Made by a program: the position numbers and the translations under genes. The notes beneath the pieces are model-generated. The model was not told where the DNA came from. It did not search any database and saw nothing but the letters and a program-made list of their open reading frames with translations. Below, one piece after another: positions 26,322 to 36,151 of a DNA stretch of 64,000 nt (position 1 is its first letter; each line of letters begins with the position of its first letter). Origin of the DNA: Streptomyces californicus (GTDB lineage Bacteria; Actinomycetota; Actinomycetes; Streptomycetales; Streptomycetaceae); the NCBI RefSeq assembly GCF_000717645.1, contig NZ_JNZZ01000017.1:124001-188000 (forward strand), read 5' to 3'.

Positions 26322-27497
26322 ATGAGCAGCGAGAACCTCCCCCAGAGCCCTGAGCGCGCCGAGAGCACGCGGCCGCAGCGTTCCAAGCCCCGTGTGGCTG
26401 TCGTGTTCGGCGGCCGCAGCTCCGAGCACGGCATCTCGGTCGTCACGGCCGGCGCCGTCATGAAGGCCATCGACCGGACGAAGTACGACGTCCTGCCGAT
26501 CGGCATCACGACGGACGGCCGCTGGGCGCTCACCGCCGACGAGCCCGAACGCATGGCCATCACCGACCGCCGGGTCCCCGACGTGGACGGGCTCGCCGAG
26601 TCGGCCGAGGGCAGCGTCGTGCTCTCCGTGGACCCGGGCAGCCGCGAGGTCGTCCACACGGAGCCCGGTTCGGTGCCCAAGGCGCTGGGCGAGGTCGACG
26701 TCGTCTTCCCCGTGCTGCACGGCCCGTACGGCGAGGACGGCACGCTCCAGGGGCTGCTCGAACTCTCCGGCGTGCCCTACGTCGGCGCGGGCGTCCTCGC
26801 CTCGGCCGTCGGCCAGGACAAGGAGTACATGAAGCGCGTCTTCATCTCCTTCGGCCTGCCGGTCGGACCCTACGAGGTCGTCCGGCCCCGCGAGTGGGAC
26901 CACGACCCCTCCGCCGTACGCAAGCGGATCGTGGACTTCGCCGGGGAGCACGGCTGGCCGCTGTTCGTGAAGCCCGCCCGGGGCGGTTCCTCCATGGGCA
27001 TCACCAAGGTCGACGACCTCTCCGGCCTCGACGCGGCGATCGAGGAGGCCCGCCGCCACGACCCCAAGTTCCTCGTGGAGTCGCTGCTGCGCGGCCGGGA
27101 GATCGAGTGCGGCGTGCTGGAGTTCGAGGACGGACCGCGCGCCAGCGTGCCCGCCGAGATCCCGCCGGTCACCGCCCACGACTTCTACGACTTCGAGGCC
27201 AAGTACATCGACTCGGCCACCGGTCTGGTGCCGGCCCCGCTCACCGAGGAGCAGACCGCCGAGGTGCAGCGCCTCGCCGTCGCCGCGTTCGACGCGGTCT
27301 CCTGCGAGGGGCTGGTGCGCGCCGACTTCTTCCTCACCGAGGACGGCACGTTCGTCATCAACGAGATCAACACCCTGCCGGGCTTCACCCCGATCTCCAT
27401 GTACCCGCGCATGTGGCAGGAGAGCGGCGTCAGCTACCCGGAGCTGGTCGACCGGCTCATCCAGGCGGCGCTGACCCGCTCCACCGGACTGCGCTGA
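26322..27497 (+). CDS. ddlA: D-alanine--D-alanine ligase
   Basis: A 391-residue ATP-grasp ligase that makes D-Ala-D-Ala for peptidoglycan. FGGRSSEHGISVVTA is the N-terminal signature (H-G-I substrate loop), LHGPYGEDGTLQG and GLVRADFFLTEDGTFVINEINTLPGFTPISMYP are the second and third. No D-lactate-specific substitution pattern is obvious and no van genes are nearby. The first 25 residues are a variable extension; TACGCT 9 bases before the ATG suggests a nearly leaderless own promoter in addition to read-through from gpsA. Confidence 0.96.
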   Translation: MSSENLPQSPERAESTRPQRSKPRVAVVFGGRSSEHGISVVTAGAVMKAIDRTKYDVLPIGITTDGRWALTADEPERMAITDRRVPDVDGLAESAEGSVVLSVDPGSREVVHTEPGSVPKALGEVDVVFPVLHGPYGEDGTLQGLLELSGVPYVGAGVLASAVGQDKEYMKRVFISFGLPVGPYEVVRPREWDHDPSAVRKRIVDFAGEHGWPLFVKPARGGSSMGITKVDDLSGLDAAIEEARRHDPKFLVESLLRGREIECGVLEFEDGPRASVPAEIPPVTAHDFYDFEAKYIDSATGLVPAPLTEEQTAEVQRLAVAAFDAVSCEGLVRADFFLTEDGTFVINEINTLPGFTPISMYPRMWQESGVSYPELVDRLIQAALTRSTGLR

Positions 27498-27515
27498 CGA
27501 AGCCCGCGGCCGGGT

Positions 27516-28004
27516 TCAGAACTTGCCGGGCACCGTCTTCTCGACGGGTCCTGCGAACGCGGCCAGCGGCGTGATGTCGTGGGCGTACGCCGAGGAGAGC
27601 GTGACCTCGACGTACGCCTTGCGGTACGTGGTGGTGAACCGCGGACCGGAGCCCTCGGACTCCTCCAGCATCCACTGCACCCCGTCCGCCTCGACCCCCT
27701 GGGCCTGTGGGTCGTCCATCTTCGCGGGCCGGGGGACCCCGCAGCGCAGTACGATCGCCCCGTCCCCCCAGCCGGCGGTCAGCTCCGAGTCCGGGGAGGG
27801 GTCGCTGCGTTCCTGGTCGAGGACGGTCTCCGGAAGCTCCTCGTGCAGGGACGCGCAGTACGCGGCCGCCTCCGACGACGGTGTCGGCACCGGGACCGGG
27901 GGCTGCGCGTCGCTGAGGGAACAGCCCGCCGCGGCCAGCACGAGCACGGCAGCGGACGGACCGAGGAACATCGAGCGGGGGGACCGGCGGGCGGATGACG
28001 TCAC
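27516..28004 (-). CDS. DUF3515 lipoprotein
   Basis: A 162-residue predicted lipoprotein. After an Arg-rich n-region the hydrophobic stretch ends in LAAAGC, a lipobox, placing the mature protein on the outer face of the membrane. The DUF3515 body includes YCASLHEELPETV, GAIVLRCGVPRPA and the C-terminal PLAAFAGPVEKTVPG. Function is unknown; the family is restricted to actinobacteria and commonly lies beside ddl and an Lrp-like gene, as here. It is convergent with ddl (18 bp apart). Confidence 0.88.
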   Translation of the reverse strand: MTSSARRSPRSMFLGPSAAVLVLAAAGCSLSDAQPPVPVPTPSSEAAAYCASLHEELPETVLDQERSDPSPDSELTAGWGDGAIVLRCGVPRPAKMDDPQAQGVEADGVQWMLEESEGSGPRFTTTYRKAYVEVTLSSAYAHDITPLAAFAGPVEKTVPGKF

Positions 28005-28024
28005 CGGCCCAGCCTAGACGGGGG

Positions 28025-28258
28025 TCAGAGGTGGACGATCGGGCAGGTCAGCGTCCGTGTGATGCCGTCCACCTGCTGGACCTTGGCGACCACCATGCGG
28101 CCGAGTTCGTCGACCGTGTCCGCCTGGGCGCGCACGATCACGTCGTACGGGCCGGTGACGTCCTCCGCCTGGATGACTCCCGGAATCTTGGAGATGGTCT
28201 CGGCGACGATCGACGCCTTGCCCACCTCGGTCTGGATGAGGATGTACGCCTGTACCAC
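28025..28258 (-). CDS. Stand-alone Lrp/AsnC ligand-binding (RAM) domain protein
   Basis: A 77-residue protein that contains only the dimeric alpha/beta-barrel effector domain of Lrp/AsnC regulators, without a DNA-binding helix. QAYILIQTEVGKAS, GPYDVIVRAQ and TRTLTCPIVHL are typical. Such RAM proteins bind amino acids or act by pairing with full-length Lrp regulators. GTG at 28258 has GGAGG 4 bases upstream. It reads in the same direction as the DUF3515 gene 20 bp away and is divergent from thiL. Confidence 0.9.
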   Translation of the reverse strand: MVQAYILIQTEVGKASIVAETISKIPGVIQAEDVTGPYDVIVRAQADTVDELGRMVVAKVQQVDGITRTLTCPIVHL

Positions 28259-28477
28259 GGAACCTCCAGAGCGGCCACGAGGATCATGTGGGGGAAAGGG
28301 ACGCCACGTTATCGCGTCGCCGAGGGTCACGGGGAGACCTTCGGCCCGTACGACGTCCGCAGCGTGGCGTACCGGGCGCGGAAGTTGACGTATCTCTTGA
28401 CGGTACCGACAGCACAGACGGCTCGCGACCGGGGGCCCGGACGGGTGTCCGGGGCGATAAAGGAGAGGTGAGACTCG

Positions 28478-29458
28478 GTGAAGGGAACCGTGGGCGAGTT
28501 GGGGGAGTTCGGGCTCATCAGAGAGCTCACGTCCCGGCTCACCACCACTCCGGCGGTACGGCTGGGACCCGGCGACGACGCCGCGGTCGTGGCAGCCCCC
28601 GACCGCAGGGTCGTGGCCAGTACGGACATCCTGCTGGAAGGGCGGCACTTCCGCCGCGACTGGTCGACGGCGTACGACGTCGGCCGCAAGGCCGCCGCGC
28701 AGAACCTCGCCGACATCGCGGCGATGGGGGCCGTGCCCACCGCGCTGCTCCTCGGCCTGGTCGTCCCCGCCGACCTGCCCGTCACCTGGGCCGCCGAGCT
28801 GATGGACGGGCTGCGCGACGAGTGCCAGGTGGCCGGGGCGGCCGTGGTGGGCGGCGACGTGGTGGGCGGCGACACCATCACCGTCTCCATCACCGCCCTC
28901 GGCGACCTGCGCAACCACGAACCCGTCACCCGGGCCGGCGCCCGCCCCGGGGACGTCGTCGCGGTCACCGGCTGGCTCGGCTGGTCCGCCGCCGGATACG
29001 CCGTGCTCTCCCGCGGCTTCCGCTCGCCCCGCGCCTTCGTCGAGGCCCACCGCCGCCCCGAACCGCCGTACCACGCGGGCCCCGCGGCCGCCGGGCTCGG
29101 CGCGACCGCGATGACCGACGTCAGCGACGGCCTCGTCGCGGACCTCGGCCACATCGCGGAGGCCAGCAGCGTCCGCATCGACCTGCGCTCCGGCCTCATC
29201 GACATCCCCACGCAGATGTCCGACATCGGCCAGGCCGTCGGCGTCGACCCGCTCCAGTGGGTGCTGACCGGGGGTGAGGACCACGCGATCGTCGCGACCT
29301 TCCCGCCCGACGCGAAGCTCCCCGCCCGCTGGAAGGTCATCGGCGAGGTCCTCAACCCCTCCGCCCTGCCCCAGGTCACCGTCGACGGGGCGCCCTGGAC
29401 CAGCAAGGGCGGCTGGGACCACTTCGGCGCGATCGAGGACACCCACCCGCCCCGGTGA
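28478..29458 (+). CDS. thiL: Thiamine-monophosphate kinase
   Basis: A 326-residue ATP-dependent kinase converting thiamine phosphate into thiamine diphosphate, the last step of the pathway. PurM/ThiL fold signatures: [50 protein letters not shown] and [14 protein letters not shown]. The GTG at 28478 is preceded by AGGAGAGGTGAG. thiD follows directly, so the two kinases of thiamine synthesis are paired. No TPP riboswitch was seen upstream. Confidence 0.95.
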   Translation: MKGTVGELGEFGLIRELTSRLTTTPAVRLGPGDDAAVVAAPDRRVVASTDILLEGRHFRRDWSTAYDVGRKAAAQNLADIAAMGAVPTALLLGLVVPADLPVTWAAELMDGLRDECQVAGAAVVGGDVVGGDTITVSITALGDLRNHEPVTRAGARPGDVVAVTGWLGWSAAGYAVLSRGFRSPRAFVEAHRRPEPPYHAGPAAAGLGATAMTDVSDGLVADLGHIAEASSVRIDLRSGLIDIPTQMSDIGQAVGVDPLQWVLTGGEDHAIVATFPPDAKLPARWKVIGEVLNPSALPQVTVDGAPWTSKGGWDHFGAIEDTHPPR

Positions 29459-29475
29459 CCGTTAGATTGCTCCGC

Positions 29476-30285
29476 ATGCCCATACGTACCGCTGTACCGC
29501 CCCGCGTGCTCACCGTCGCCGGCTCCGACTCCGGCGGCGGTGCGGGGATCCAGGCCGACCTGAAGACCATGCTCGCCCTCGGCGTGCACGGCATGAGCGT
29601 GCTCACCGCCGTCACCGCGCAGAACTCCCTCGGCGTCCAGGGAGCGTGGGAACTCCCGGTGGACGCGGTACGCGCCCAGTACCGCAGCGTGGTCGACGAC
29701 ATCGGCGTCCAGGCCGTGAAGACCGGCATGCTCGCGTCGGCCGCCCTCGTGGAGACCGTCGCCGAACTCCTCGCCGCCACCGACGCCCCCGTCGTCGTCG
29801 ACCCGGTCGGCGTCTCCAAGCACGGCGACGCCCTGCTCGCCGCCGAGGCCCTCGACTCGGTCCGCACGAAGCTCCTGCCCGTCGCGACCGTGGCCACCCC
29901 GAACCTGGACGAAGTGGCGCAGCTCACCGGCGTCGTGGTGACCGACGAGAGCGGAATGCGCCGGGCCGCCGAGGAGATCCTCGGCTTCGGGCCCCGGTGG
30001 GTGGTGATCAAGGGCGGTCATCTGCCGGGCGAGGCGGTGGACCTGCTCACCGACGGGAGCGCGGAGCACTGGCTGCGCGCCCCCCGGCACGACAACCGCC
30101 ACACTCACGGCACCGGCTGCACCCTGGCCTCCGCCATCGCCTCCGGGCTCGCGCTGGGCCAGGACGTGCCCACGGCGGTACGGGGCGCGAAGACGTACGT
30201 CACCGGCGCGATCGAGGCGGGCTTCCCGCTCGGCGGCGGCATCGGACCGGTCGACCACGGCTGGCTGACCCGGCCGCCGCGCTGA
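29476..30285 (+). CDS. thiD: Hydroxymethylpyrimidine/phosphomethylpyrimidine kinase
   Basis: A 269-residue ribokinase-fold kinase that phosphorylates HMP and HMP-phosphate for thiamine synthesis. [30 protein letters not shown] and the C-terminal anion-hole segment [12 protein letters not shown] are clear. I chose ATG at 29476 because TAGATT lies 7 bases upstream, indicating a leaderless start; GTG at 29455 overlaps the thiL stop (GTGA) and would add 7 residues but has no ribosome site. Both routes may operate. Confidence 0.94.
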   Translation: MPIRTAVPPRVLTVAGSDSGGGAGIQADLKTMLALGVHGMSVLTAVTAQNSLGVQGAWELPVDAVRAQYRSVVDDIGVQAVKTGMLASAALVETVAELLAATDAPVVVDPVGVSKHGDALLAAEALDSVRTKLLPVATVATPNLDEVAQLTGVVVTDESGMRRAAEEILGFGPRWVVIKGGHLPGEAVDLLTDGSAEHWLRAPRHDNRHTHGTGCTLASAIASGLALGQDVPTAVRGAKTYVTGAIEAGFPLGGGIGPVDHGWLTRPPR

Positions 30286-30370
30286 CGGACGGCTTCTGAG
30301 CGCGGGGACTCCCGCGCTCAGGGGCTACCGGGCGCCGGGGGCCCCGGGGCCCGACCGCTCCCGAGCACAG

Positions 30371-30406
30371 CAAAAAGCCGGTCCACCGAGGTGGACCGGC
30401 TTTTTG
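30371..30406. terminator. Bidirectional terminator between thiD and rpmB
   Basis: CAAAAAGCCGGTCCAC and its exact complement form a 16-bp stem with loop CGAG and T-runs on both strands, so it can end both convergent genes. Confidence 0.92.
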
Positions 30407-30438
30407 GGCAACCGGAAGGCTGCGCTACGACGGGGACG

Positions 30439-30624
30439 TCAGCGCGCGACCTTGCCGGCCTTGATGCACGAGGTGCAGACGTTGAGCCGCTTCGGCGTCC
30501 GACCGACCACGGCACGCACGCGCTGGATGTTGGGATTCCAGCGACGGGACGTACGGCGGTGCGAGTGCGAAATGCTGTTGCCGAAGCTCGGCCCCTTGCC
30601 GCAAACGTCGCAGTTGGCAGCCAC
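30439..30624 (-). CDS. rpmB: 50S ribosomal protein L28
   Basis: A 61-residue L28 of the zinc-ribbon (C+) type: [11 protein letters not shown] and [10 protein letters not shown] supply two CxxC pairs. [16 protein letters not shown] is the conserved centre. The GTG at 30624 has GGAGTGACCC upstream. The C+ form is the housekeeping version in streptomycetes, whose C- paralogues are under Zur control. A perfect 18-bp palindrome lies 37-54 bp upstream of the start. Confidence 0.96.
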   Translation of the reverse strand: MAANCDVCGKGPSFGNSISHSHRRTSRRWNPNIQRVRAVVGRTPKRLNVCTSCIKAGKVAR

Positions 30625-30660
30625 GGGTCACTCCAAAGACTTCAGATGCACTTACAGTGA

Positions 30661-30678
30661 ATTCCGGCGCGCCGGAAT
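30661..30678. promoter_or_regulatory. 18-bp perfect palindrome upstream of rpmB
   Basis: ATTCCGGCGCGCCGGAAT lies where the rpmB promoter should be, between rpmB and the divergent DAK-type gene. The sequence is not the known Zur or other box I recognise. It may be an operator or a structured site. Confidence 0.5.
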
Positions 30679-30878
30679 CAGCGGACTGAAGTGGCGGTAC
30701 CGGAGGATTGGCCCGACTTTCATCGGGCAACCGGAGCAGCATACAACGCCTGCTTCGGAGATACGAAACTACCATGGGACGGACCCCCGCTCTCCCGCCC
30801 CCGGTCCGGGCCGGGACCCCGACGAGCGGGCTAACCTGCGGTACAGCCCGTCGCCACGGCCGACCAGGAGGACCATCG

Positions 30879-32555
30879 GTGCCGCAGCTCCCCGACGATC
30901 TGGACGCCGTCGCGGTACGCACATGGTGCTCACTGGCCCTGGAGGCCCTCGGGCGGGAGCGCGCGGAGATCGACGCGATCAACGTCTATCCCGTCGCGGA
31001 CGGTGACACCGGCACCAACCTCTATCTGACCTTCGAGTCCGCGGCCGCCGCCGTCGAAGCCGTCTTCGCCGCCCACGAGACCGGCACCACCGCACCCGCC
31101 ACCGCCGACGCCGTACGCGCCATGGCGCACGGAGCCCTGATCGGCGCGCGCGGCAACTCCGGCACGATCCTGGCCCAACTGCTGCGCGGCATGGCCGGGG
31201 TGCTCGCCGACGGGGGCGGGGCGGACCGGCTGCGCCTCGCCCTCGCGAGCGCCGCCGACGCCGCCCGGCAGGCCGTCGCCCACCCCGTCGACGGCACGGT
31301 CCTCACCGTCGCCGCGGCCGCCGCCGACGCCGCCCGCGACGCGGGCCCCGGCCTGCGGGCCGTGGTCACCGCCGCCTACGACGGGGCGCTCGCCGCCCTC
31401 GTACGGACCCCGGAACAGCTCGCCGTCCTCGGCCGGGCGGGCGTGGTCGACGCCGGGGGCCGGGGGCTGGTGGCCGTCCTGGGCGCCCTGGTGGAGACCG
31501 CGACCGGGCAGGCGCCGGTACGGAGTCGCGGCACCGGACCCGGGAAGGCGCCCGTACCCGTGGACGGGGGGTCCGTGGTGGGGCTGCCGGTCGGCGGGAC
31601 GCCGGTGCCGGACGCGCTCGACTGCCCCGAGGGCGGCGGCGGGCCCGCGTTCGAGGTGATCTACCTCCTGGAGGCCGGCGACGCGGAGGTCGCCCGGCTG
31701 CGCACCCGCCTCGACGCCCTCGGCGACTCCCTCGTCGTGGTGGGCGGCGACGGCCTCTTCCACGTCCACGTGCACGTCGACGACGCCGGAGCGGCCGTGG
31801 AGGCGGGTGTCGAGGCCGGGCGGCCGTACCGCATCCGGATCACCCACTTCGCCACCGAGAGCGGCCACGACGTCCGCGTCCAGGCCGAACCCGCGCGGCG
31901 CGCCGTCGTCGTCGTGGTCCCCGGCGACGGACTGGCCGGCCTCTGCACCGAGGCCGGGGCCACCACGGTGATCGCCCGCCCCGGCGAACCGCCCGCCAGC
32001 GGCGAACTGGTCGACGCCATCCGCCGCGCCCACGCCCGGGAGGTGGTGCTGCTGCCCAACGACGCGGCCCTGCGCCACACCGCTGCCGCCGCCGCCGAGC
32101 AGGCCAGAACCGAGGGGGTCCGGGTCGCCCTCGTCCCCACCCGCGCGGCCGTCCAGGGCATCGCCGCCCTGGCCGTCCACGAGCCCGACCGCGGCTTCGA
32201 CGAGGACGTGGTCGCGATGACCGCCGCCGCCGGGGCCACCCGCTACGCCGAACTGGCCGTCGCCGAGCACCGGTCGTGGACCACGGCCGGGGTCTGCCAG
32301 GCCGGGGACGTCCTCGGGCTGATCGACGGCGACGTCGCGGTGATCGGCTCCGACGTCCCGGCCACCGCCCGCACCGTGCTCGACCGCATGCTGGCGGCCG
32401 GCGGCGAACTGGTCACCCTCGTCCTCGGCGAGGACGTCCCCGACACGCTCGCCGACGCCCTGGAGGAGCACGTACGGGAGGGGCACCTCGCCGTGGACAC
32501 CGTGGTCTACCGGGGCGGACACCAGCGGGCCCCGCTGCTGATCGGCGTCGAGTAG
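30879..32555 (+). CDS. DAK/FakA-like kinase (DhaL domain protein)
   Basis: A 558-residue protein of the YloV/FakA family. Residues 1-200 are a DhaL nucleotide-binding domain with NVYPVADGDTGTNLYLT (Mg-ligand Asp cluster) and GARGNSGTILAQLLRG; the remainder is a middle linker domain and a FakB-binding or Dak1-like C-terminal domain with VYRGGHQRAPLLIGVE. In Firmicutes FakA phosphorylates fatty acids bound to FakB; the actinobacterial role is less clear and no FakB is in the window. GTG at 30879 has GGAGG 7 bases upstream. It lies directly upstream of recG, 51 bp apart, an order widely conserved. Confidence 0.9.
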   Translation: MPQLPDDLDAVAVRTWCSLALEALGRERAEIDAINVYPVADGDTGTNLYLTFESAAAAVEAVFAAHETGTTAPATADAVRAMAHGALIGARGNSGTILAQLLRGMAGVLADGGGADRLRLALASAADAARQAVAHPVDGTVLTVAAAAADAARDAGPGLRAVVTAAYDGALAALVRTPEQLAVLGRAGVVDAGGRGLVAVLGALVETATGQAPVRSRGTGPGKAPVPVDGGSVVGLPVGGTPVPDALDCPEGGGGPAFEVIYLLEAGDAEVARLRTRLDALGDSLVVVGGDGLFHVHVHVDDAGAAVEAGVEAGRPYRIRITHFATESGHDVRVQAEPARRAVVVVVPGDGLAGLCTEAGATTVIARPGEPPASGELVDAIRRAHAREVVLLPNDAALRHTAAAAAEQARTEGVRVALVPTRAAVQGIAALAVHEPDRGFDEDVVAMTAAAGATRYAELAVAEHRSWTTAGVCQAGDVLGLIDGDVAVIGSDVPATARTVLDRMLAAGGELVTLVLGEDVPDTLADALEEHVREGHLAVDTVVYRGGHQRAPLLIGVE

Positions 32556-32606
32556 CCGCGCGGACCGCGCGTGCCCACCGGAGGGCTGTCAGTGCCGTGG
32601 TGTGCA

Positions 32607-34829
32607 ATGGAGGGCGTGTCCTCGCTCGATGAACCTCTCAAGAAGCTGCTCGGCGGAGCCACCGCGAAGGTGATGGCCGAACACCTCGACCTGCACACGG
32701 TCGGGGATCTGCTGCACCACTACCCGCGGCGGTACGAGGAGCGCGGCAAGCTGACCGCGCTCACCGACCTGCCGCTGGACGAGCACGTCACGGTCGTCGC
32801 CCAGGTCGCCGACGCCCGGATCCTGACGTTCAACAACGGCCGGGGCAAACGCCTGGAGGTCACCCTGACCGACGGCAGCGGCCGCCTCCAGCTGGTCTTC
32901 TTCGGCCACGGAGTCCACAAGCCGCACAAGGAGCTGCTCCCGGGCCGCCAGGCGATGTTCGCGGGCAAGGTCTCCGTCTTCAACCGCAAGATGCAGCTGG
33001 CCCACCCCACGTACCAACTGCTCGACGCCTCCGACGCCGACGAGGCGTCCGAGGCAGTGGACGCCTTCGCGGGCCGGCTGCTGCCCATCTACCCGGCCTG
33101 CAAGCAGCTCGACTCCTGGCGGATCGCCAAGGCCGTCGACGCCGTGCTGCCCAGCGCCCGGGACGCGGTGGACCCGCTGCCCGCCTCCCTGCGCGAGGGA
33201 CGCGGCTTCACACCGCTGCCCGAGGCGCTGCTCAAGGTGCACCGGCCGCAGACCCGAGCGGACATCGAGGACGCCAAGGCCCGGCTGAAGTGGGACGAGG
33301 CGTTCGTGCTCCAGGTCGCCCTGGCCCGCCGCCGCTACGCCGACACCCAGCTCCCCGCCGCCGCCCGCCGGCGCGTGGCGGACGGCCTGCTGGACGCGTT
33401 CGACGCCAAGCTCCCCTTCACCCTCACCGAGGGCCAGGAGAAGGTCAGCAAGGAGATCTTCGACGACCTGGCCACCGAGCACCCGATGCACCGCCTCCTC
33501 CAGGGCGAGGTGGGCAGCGGGAAGACCATGGTGGCCCTGCGTGCCATGCTCGCCGTGGTCGACGCGGGCGGACAGGCCGCGATGCTCGCCCCCACCGAGG
33601 TCCTCGCCCAGCAGCACCACCGCTCGATCACCGAGATGATGGGGGAGCTGGCGGAGGGCGGCATGCTCGGCGGCTCGGACCGGGGCACCAAGGTCGTCCT
33701 GCTCACCGGCTCGATGGGCGCGGCCGCCCGCAGGCAGGCCCTGCTCGACCTGGTCACCGGCGAGGCCGGGATCGTCATCGGCACCCACGCCCTCATCGAG
33801 GACAAGGTCCGGTTCCACGACCTGGGCCTGGTCGTCGTGGACGAGCAGCACCGCTTCGGCGTCGAACAGCGCGACGCCCTGCGGTCCAAGGGCAAGCAGC
33901 CGCCCCACCTCCTCGTCATGACCGCCACCCCCATCCCCCGTACGGTCGCGATGACGGTCTTCGGCGACCTGGAGACCTCCGTCCTGGACCAGCTCCCGGC
34001 CGGCCGCTCCCCGATCGCCAGCCACGTCGTGCCCGCCAAGGACAAGCCGCACTTCCTCGCCCGCGCCTGGGAACGCGTCGCCGAGGAGGTGGAGAACGGC
34101 CACCAGGCGTACGTGGTCTGCCCCCGCATCGGCGACGACGCCGAGGAGGCGGAGGGCCGGGGCGGCAAGAAGGCGAAGGCCAAGAAGGCGGCCCCCGAGG
34201 AGGACGGCGAGAAGCGGCCGCCGCTCGCCGTCCTGGAGATCGCCGACCAACTGCGCGGGGGCGCGCTCTCCGGGCTGAGCGTCGAGGTGCTGCACGGGCG
34301 GATGCACCCCGACGAGAAGGACGACGTCATGCGCCGGTTCGCCGCCGGGGACGTCGACGTCCTGGTCGCCACCACCGTCATCGAGGTCGGGGTCAACGTC
34401 CCCAACGCCACCGCCATGGTGATCATGGACGCGGACCGCTTCGGCGTCTCCCAGCTCCACCAGCTCCGCGGCCGCGTCGGCCGCGGCTCCGCGCCCGGCC
34501 TCTGCCTGCTGGTCAGCGAGGCCCACGAGGCGAGCCCCGCCCGCGCCCGGCTCTCCGCCGTCGCCGCCACCCTCGACGGCTTCGAGCTCTCCCGGATCGA
34601 CCTCGAACAGCGCCGCGAGGGCGATGTGCTCGGCCAGGCCCAGTCCGGGGTGCGCTCCTCCCTGCGGATGCTCACCGTCATCGACGACGAGGAGGTCATC
34701 GCCGCCGCCCGCGAGGAGGCCGTGGCGATCGTCGCCGCCGACCCGGAGCTGGAGCGCCTGCCGGAGCTGCGGACGGTGCTGGCGGCGCTGCTGGACAAGG
34801 AGCGCGAGGAGTACCTGGACAAGGGGTGA
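32607..34829 (+). CDS. recG: ATP-dependent DNA helicase RecG
   Basis: A 740-residue superfamily 2 helicase that remodels stalled forks and branched DNA. The N-terminal wedge domain with the OB fold (VTVVAQVADARI...) comes first, then helicase motif I GEVGSGKT, motif II DEQH, motif III TATPIPRT and the C-terminal motif VI QLRGRVGRG. A Lys/Glu-rich insert (GRGGKKAKAKKAAPEEDGEK) lies inside the second RecA domain near residue 520. The start is uncertain: ATG at 32607 or GTG at 32616; neither has a well-spaced ribosome site. Confidence 0.96.
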   Translation: MEGVSSLDEPLKKLLGGATAKVMAEHLDLHTVGDLLHHYPRRYEERGKLTALTDLPLDEHVTVVAQVADARILTFNNGRGKRLEVTLTDGSGRLQLVFFGHGVHKPHKELLPGRQAMFAGKVSVFNRKMQLAHPTYQLLDASDADEASEAVDAFAGRLLPIYPACKQLDSWRIAKAVDAVLPSARDAVDPLPASLREGRGFTPLPEALLKVHRPQTRADIEDAKARLKWDEAFVLQVALARRRYADTQLPAAARRRVADGLLDAFDAKLPFTLTEGQEKVSKEIFDDLATEHPMHRLLQGEVGSGKTMVALRAMLAVVDAGGQAAMLAPTEVLAQQHHRSITEMMGELAEGGMLGGSDRGTKVVLLTGSMGAAARRQALLDLVTGEAGIVIGTHALIEDKVRFHDLGLVVVDEQHRFGVEQRDALRSKGKQPPHLLVMTATPIPRTVAMTVFGDLETSVLDQLPAGRSPIASHVVPAKDKPHFLARAWERVAEEVENGHQAYVVCPRIGDDAEEAEGRGGKKAKAKKAAPEEDGEKRPPLAVLEIADQLRGGALSGLSVEVLHGRMHPDEKDDVMRRFAAGDVDVLVATTVIEVGVNVPNATAMVIMDADRFGVSQLHQLRGRVGRGSAPGLCLLVSEAHEASPARARLSAVAATLDGFELSRIDLEQRREGDVLGQAQSGVRSSLRMLTVIDDEEVIAAAREEAVAIVAADPELERLPELRTVLAALLDKEREEYLDKG

Positions 34830-34944
34830 GCCCCGGGGCCGCCCTGCCGGTGCTCGCCGTACGCCATATCGTGGACGCACGGCGCGCGCCCGTGCGCACG
34901 CGCCCGACGGACGCCCCGCCCCCGACCCCGAGGACCTCACACCC

Positions 34945-35529
34945 ATGACCCGCGTGATCGCCGGCTCGGCCGGCGGACGCCGCCTGGCCGTCCCGCCCGG
35001 CACCGGCACCCGCCCCACCTCCGACCGTGCGCGCGAGGGCCTCTTCTCCACCTGGCAGGCGCTCCTCGGCACGCTGGAGGACGTCCGGGTCGCCGACCTC
35101 TACGCCGGCTCCGGGGCCGTCGGCCTCGAAGCGCTCTCCCGGGGAGCCGCCCACGCCCTGCTCGTCGAGGCCGACCCCAAGGCGGTCCGGACCGTCCGCG
35201 ACAACGTCCGCACCCTCGGCCTCCCCGGCGCCGAGGTACGGGCCGGCAGAGCGGAGCAGATCGTGACGGGACCGGCCCCCGCCGACCCGTACGACATCGT
35301 CTTCCTGGATCCGCCGTACGCCGTCACCGACGACGATCTTCGCGAGATCCTGCTCACACTCCGTGCTCAGGGGTGGATCGGCGACGATGCGCTCGTCACC
35401 GTGGAACGCGGCACGCGGGGCGGGGAATTCGGCTGGCCCGCCGGATTCGAGCCACTGCGCTCCCGTCGCTACGGCGAAGGGACGCTTTGGTACGGTCGCG
35501 CCGCCGCTACGTGCGAAGACGCACGATGA
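34945..35529 (+). CDS. rsmD: 16S rRNA (guanine(966)-N(2))-methyltransferase
   Basis: A 194-residue SAM-dependent methyltransferase modifying G966 of 16S r[20 protein letters not shown]...[13 protein letters not shown] is the family N-terminus, [18 protein letters not shown] the SAM-binding motif and FLDPPY the N6/N2-methyltransferase catalytic motif. It overlaps the following coaD open frame by 4 bp at a potential ATG, and the rsmD-coaD pairing is very widely conserved. Confidence 0.95.
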   Translation: MTRVIAGSAGGRRLAVPPGTGTRPTSDRAREGLFSTWQALLGTLEDVRVADLYAGSGAVGLEALSRGAAHALLVEADPKAVRTVRDNVRTLGLPGAEVRAGRAEQIVTGPAPADPYDIVFLDPPYAVTDDDLREILLTLRAQGWIGDDALVTVERGTRGGEFGWPAGFEPLRSRRYGEGTLWYGRAAATCEDAR

Positions 35530-35555
35530 CCGGACCGGAGAGCGAGGGAATCACA

Positions 35556-36035
35556 GTGCGCCGCGCCGTCTGTCCGGGGTCGTTCGACCCCATCACCAAC
35601 GGACATCTCGACATCATCGGACGAGCCTCGAAGCTGTACGACGTGGTGCACGTCGCGGTGATGATCAACCAGTCCAAGAAGGGGCTGTTCACCGTGGACG
35701 AGCGGATCGAGCTGATCCGCGAGGTCACCGCCGGCTTCGGCAACGTCGAGGTCGAGTCCTTCCACGGCCTGCTGGTCGACTTCTGCAAGCAGCGGGAGAT
35801 CCCGGCGATCGTGAAGGGCCTGCGGGCCGTCAGCGACTTCGACTACGAGCTGCAGATGGCCCAGATGAACAACGGCCTCTCCGGCGTCGAGACGCTCTTC
35901 GTGCCGACCAACCCGACGTACAGCTTCCTGTCGTCCTCGCTGGTCAAGGAGGTGGCGACCTGGGGAGGCGACGTCTCCCACCTGCTGCCGCCTACCGTCC
36001 ACGCGGCCCTCGTGAAGCGGCTCGGCGAGCGCTGA
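35556..36035 (+). CDS. coaD: Pantetheine-phosphate adenylyltransferase
   Basis: A 159-residue hexameric enzyme that adenylylates 4'-phosphopantetheine in coenzyme A synthesis. The nucleotidyltransferase motif is [13 protein letters not shown] (T/HxGH type), and [19 protein letters not shown] and [16 protein letters not shown] are characteristic. GTG at 35556 has GAGGGA 6 bases upstream and gives the usual family length; ATG at 35526 would overlap the rsmD stop and add 10 residues. Confidence 0.96.
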   Translation: MRRAVCPGSFDPITNGHLDIIGRASKLYDVVHVAVMINQSKKGLFTVDERIELIREVTAGFGNVEVESFHGLLVDFCKQREIPAIVKGLRAVSDFDYELQMAQMNNGLSGVETLFVPTNPTYSFLSSSLVKEVATWGGDVSHLLPPTVHAALVKRLGER

Positions 36036-36151
36036 GCCGCTGACGGGACGTCACCCGGTGTCGGGCGGCGGCCGACTGGCCTTACAGTCGTCCCGTCCGT
36101 CTCCAACGGAGCAGCAGCTTCAACAGAGCAGCAGAGAGTGGCGAGCACACG

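Noticed and set aside
28380..28410. Two TTGACG boxes upstream of thiL as promoters or a TPP riboswitch
   Set aside because: No matching -10 boxes at 16-18 bases, and the conserved TPP riboswitch core (CUGAGA, ACCUGAUC) is absent.
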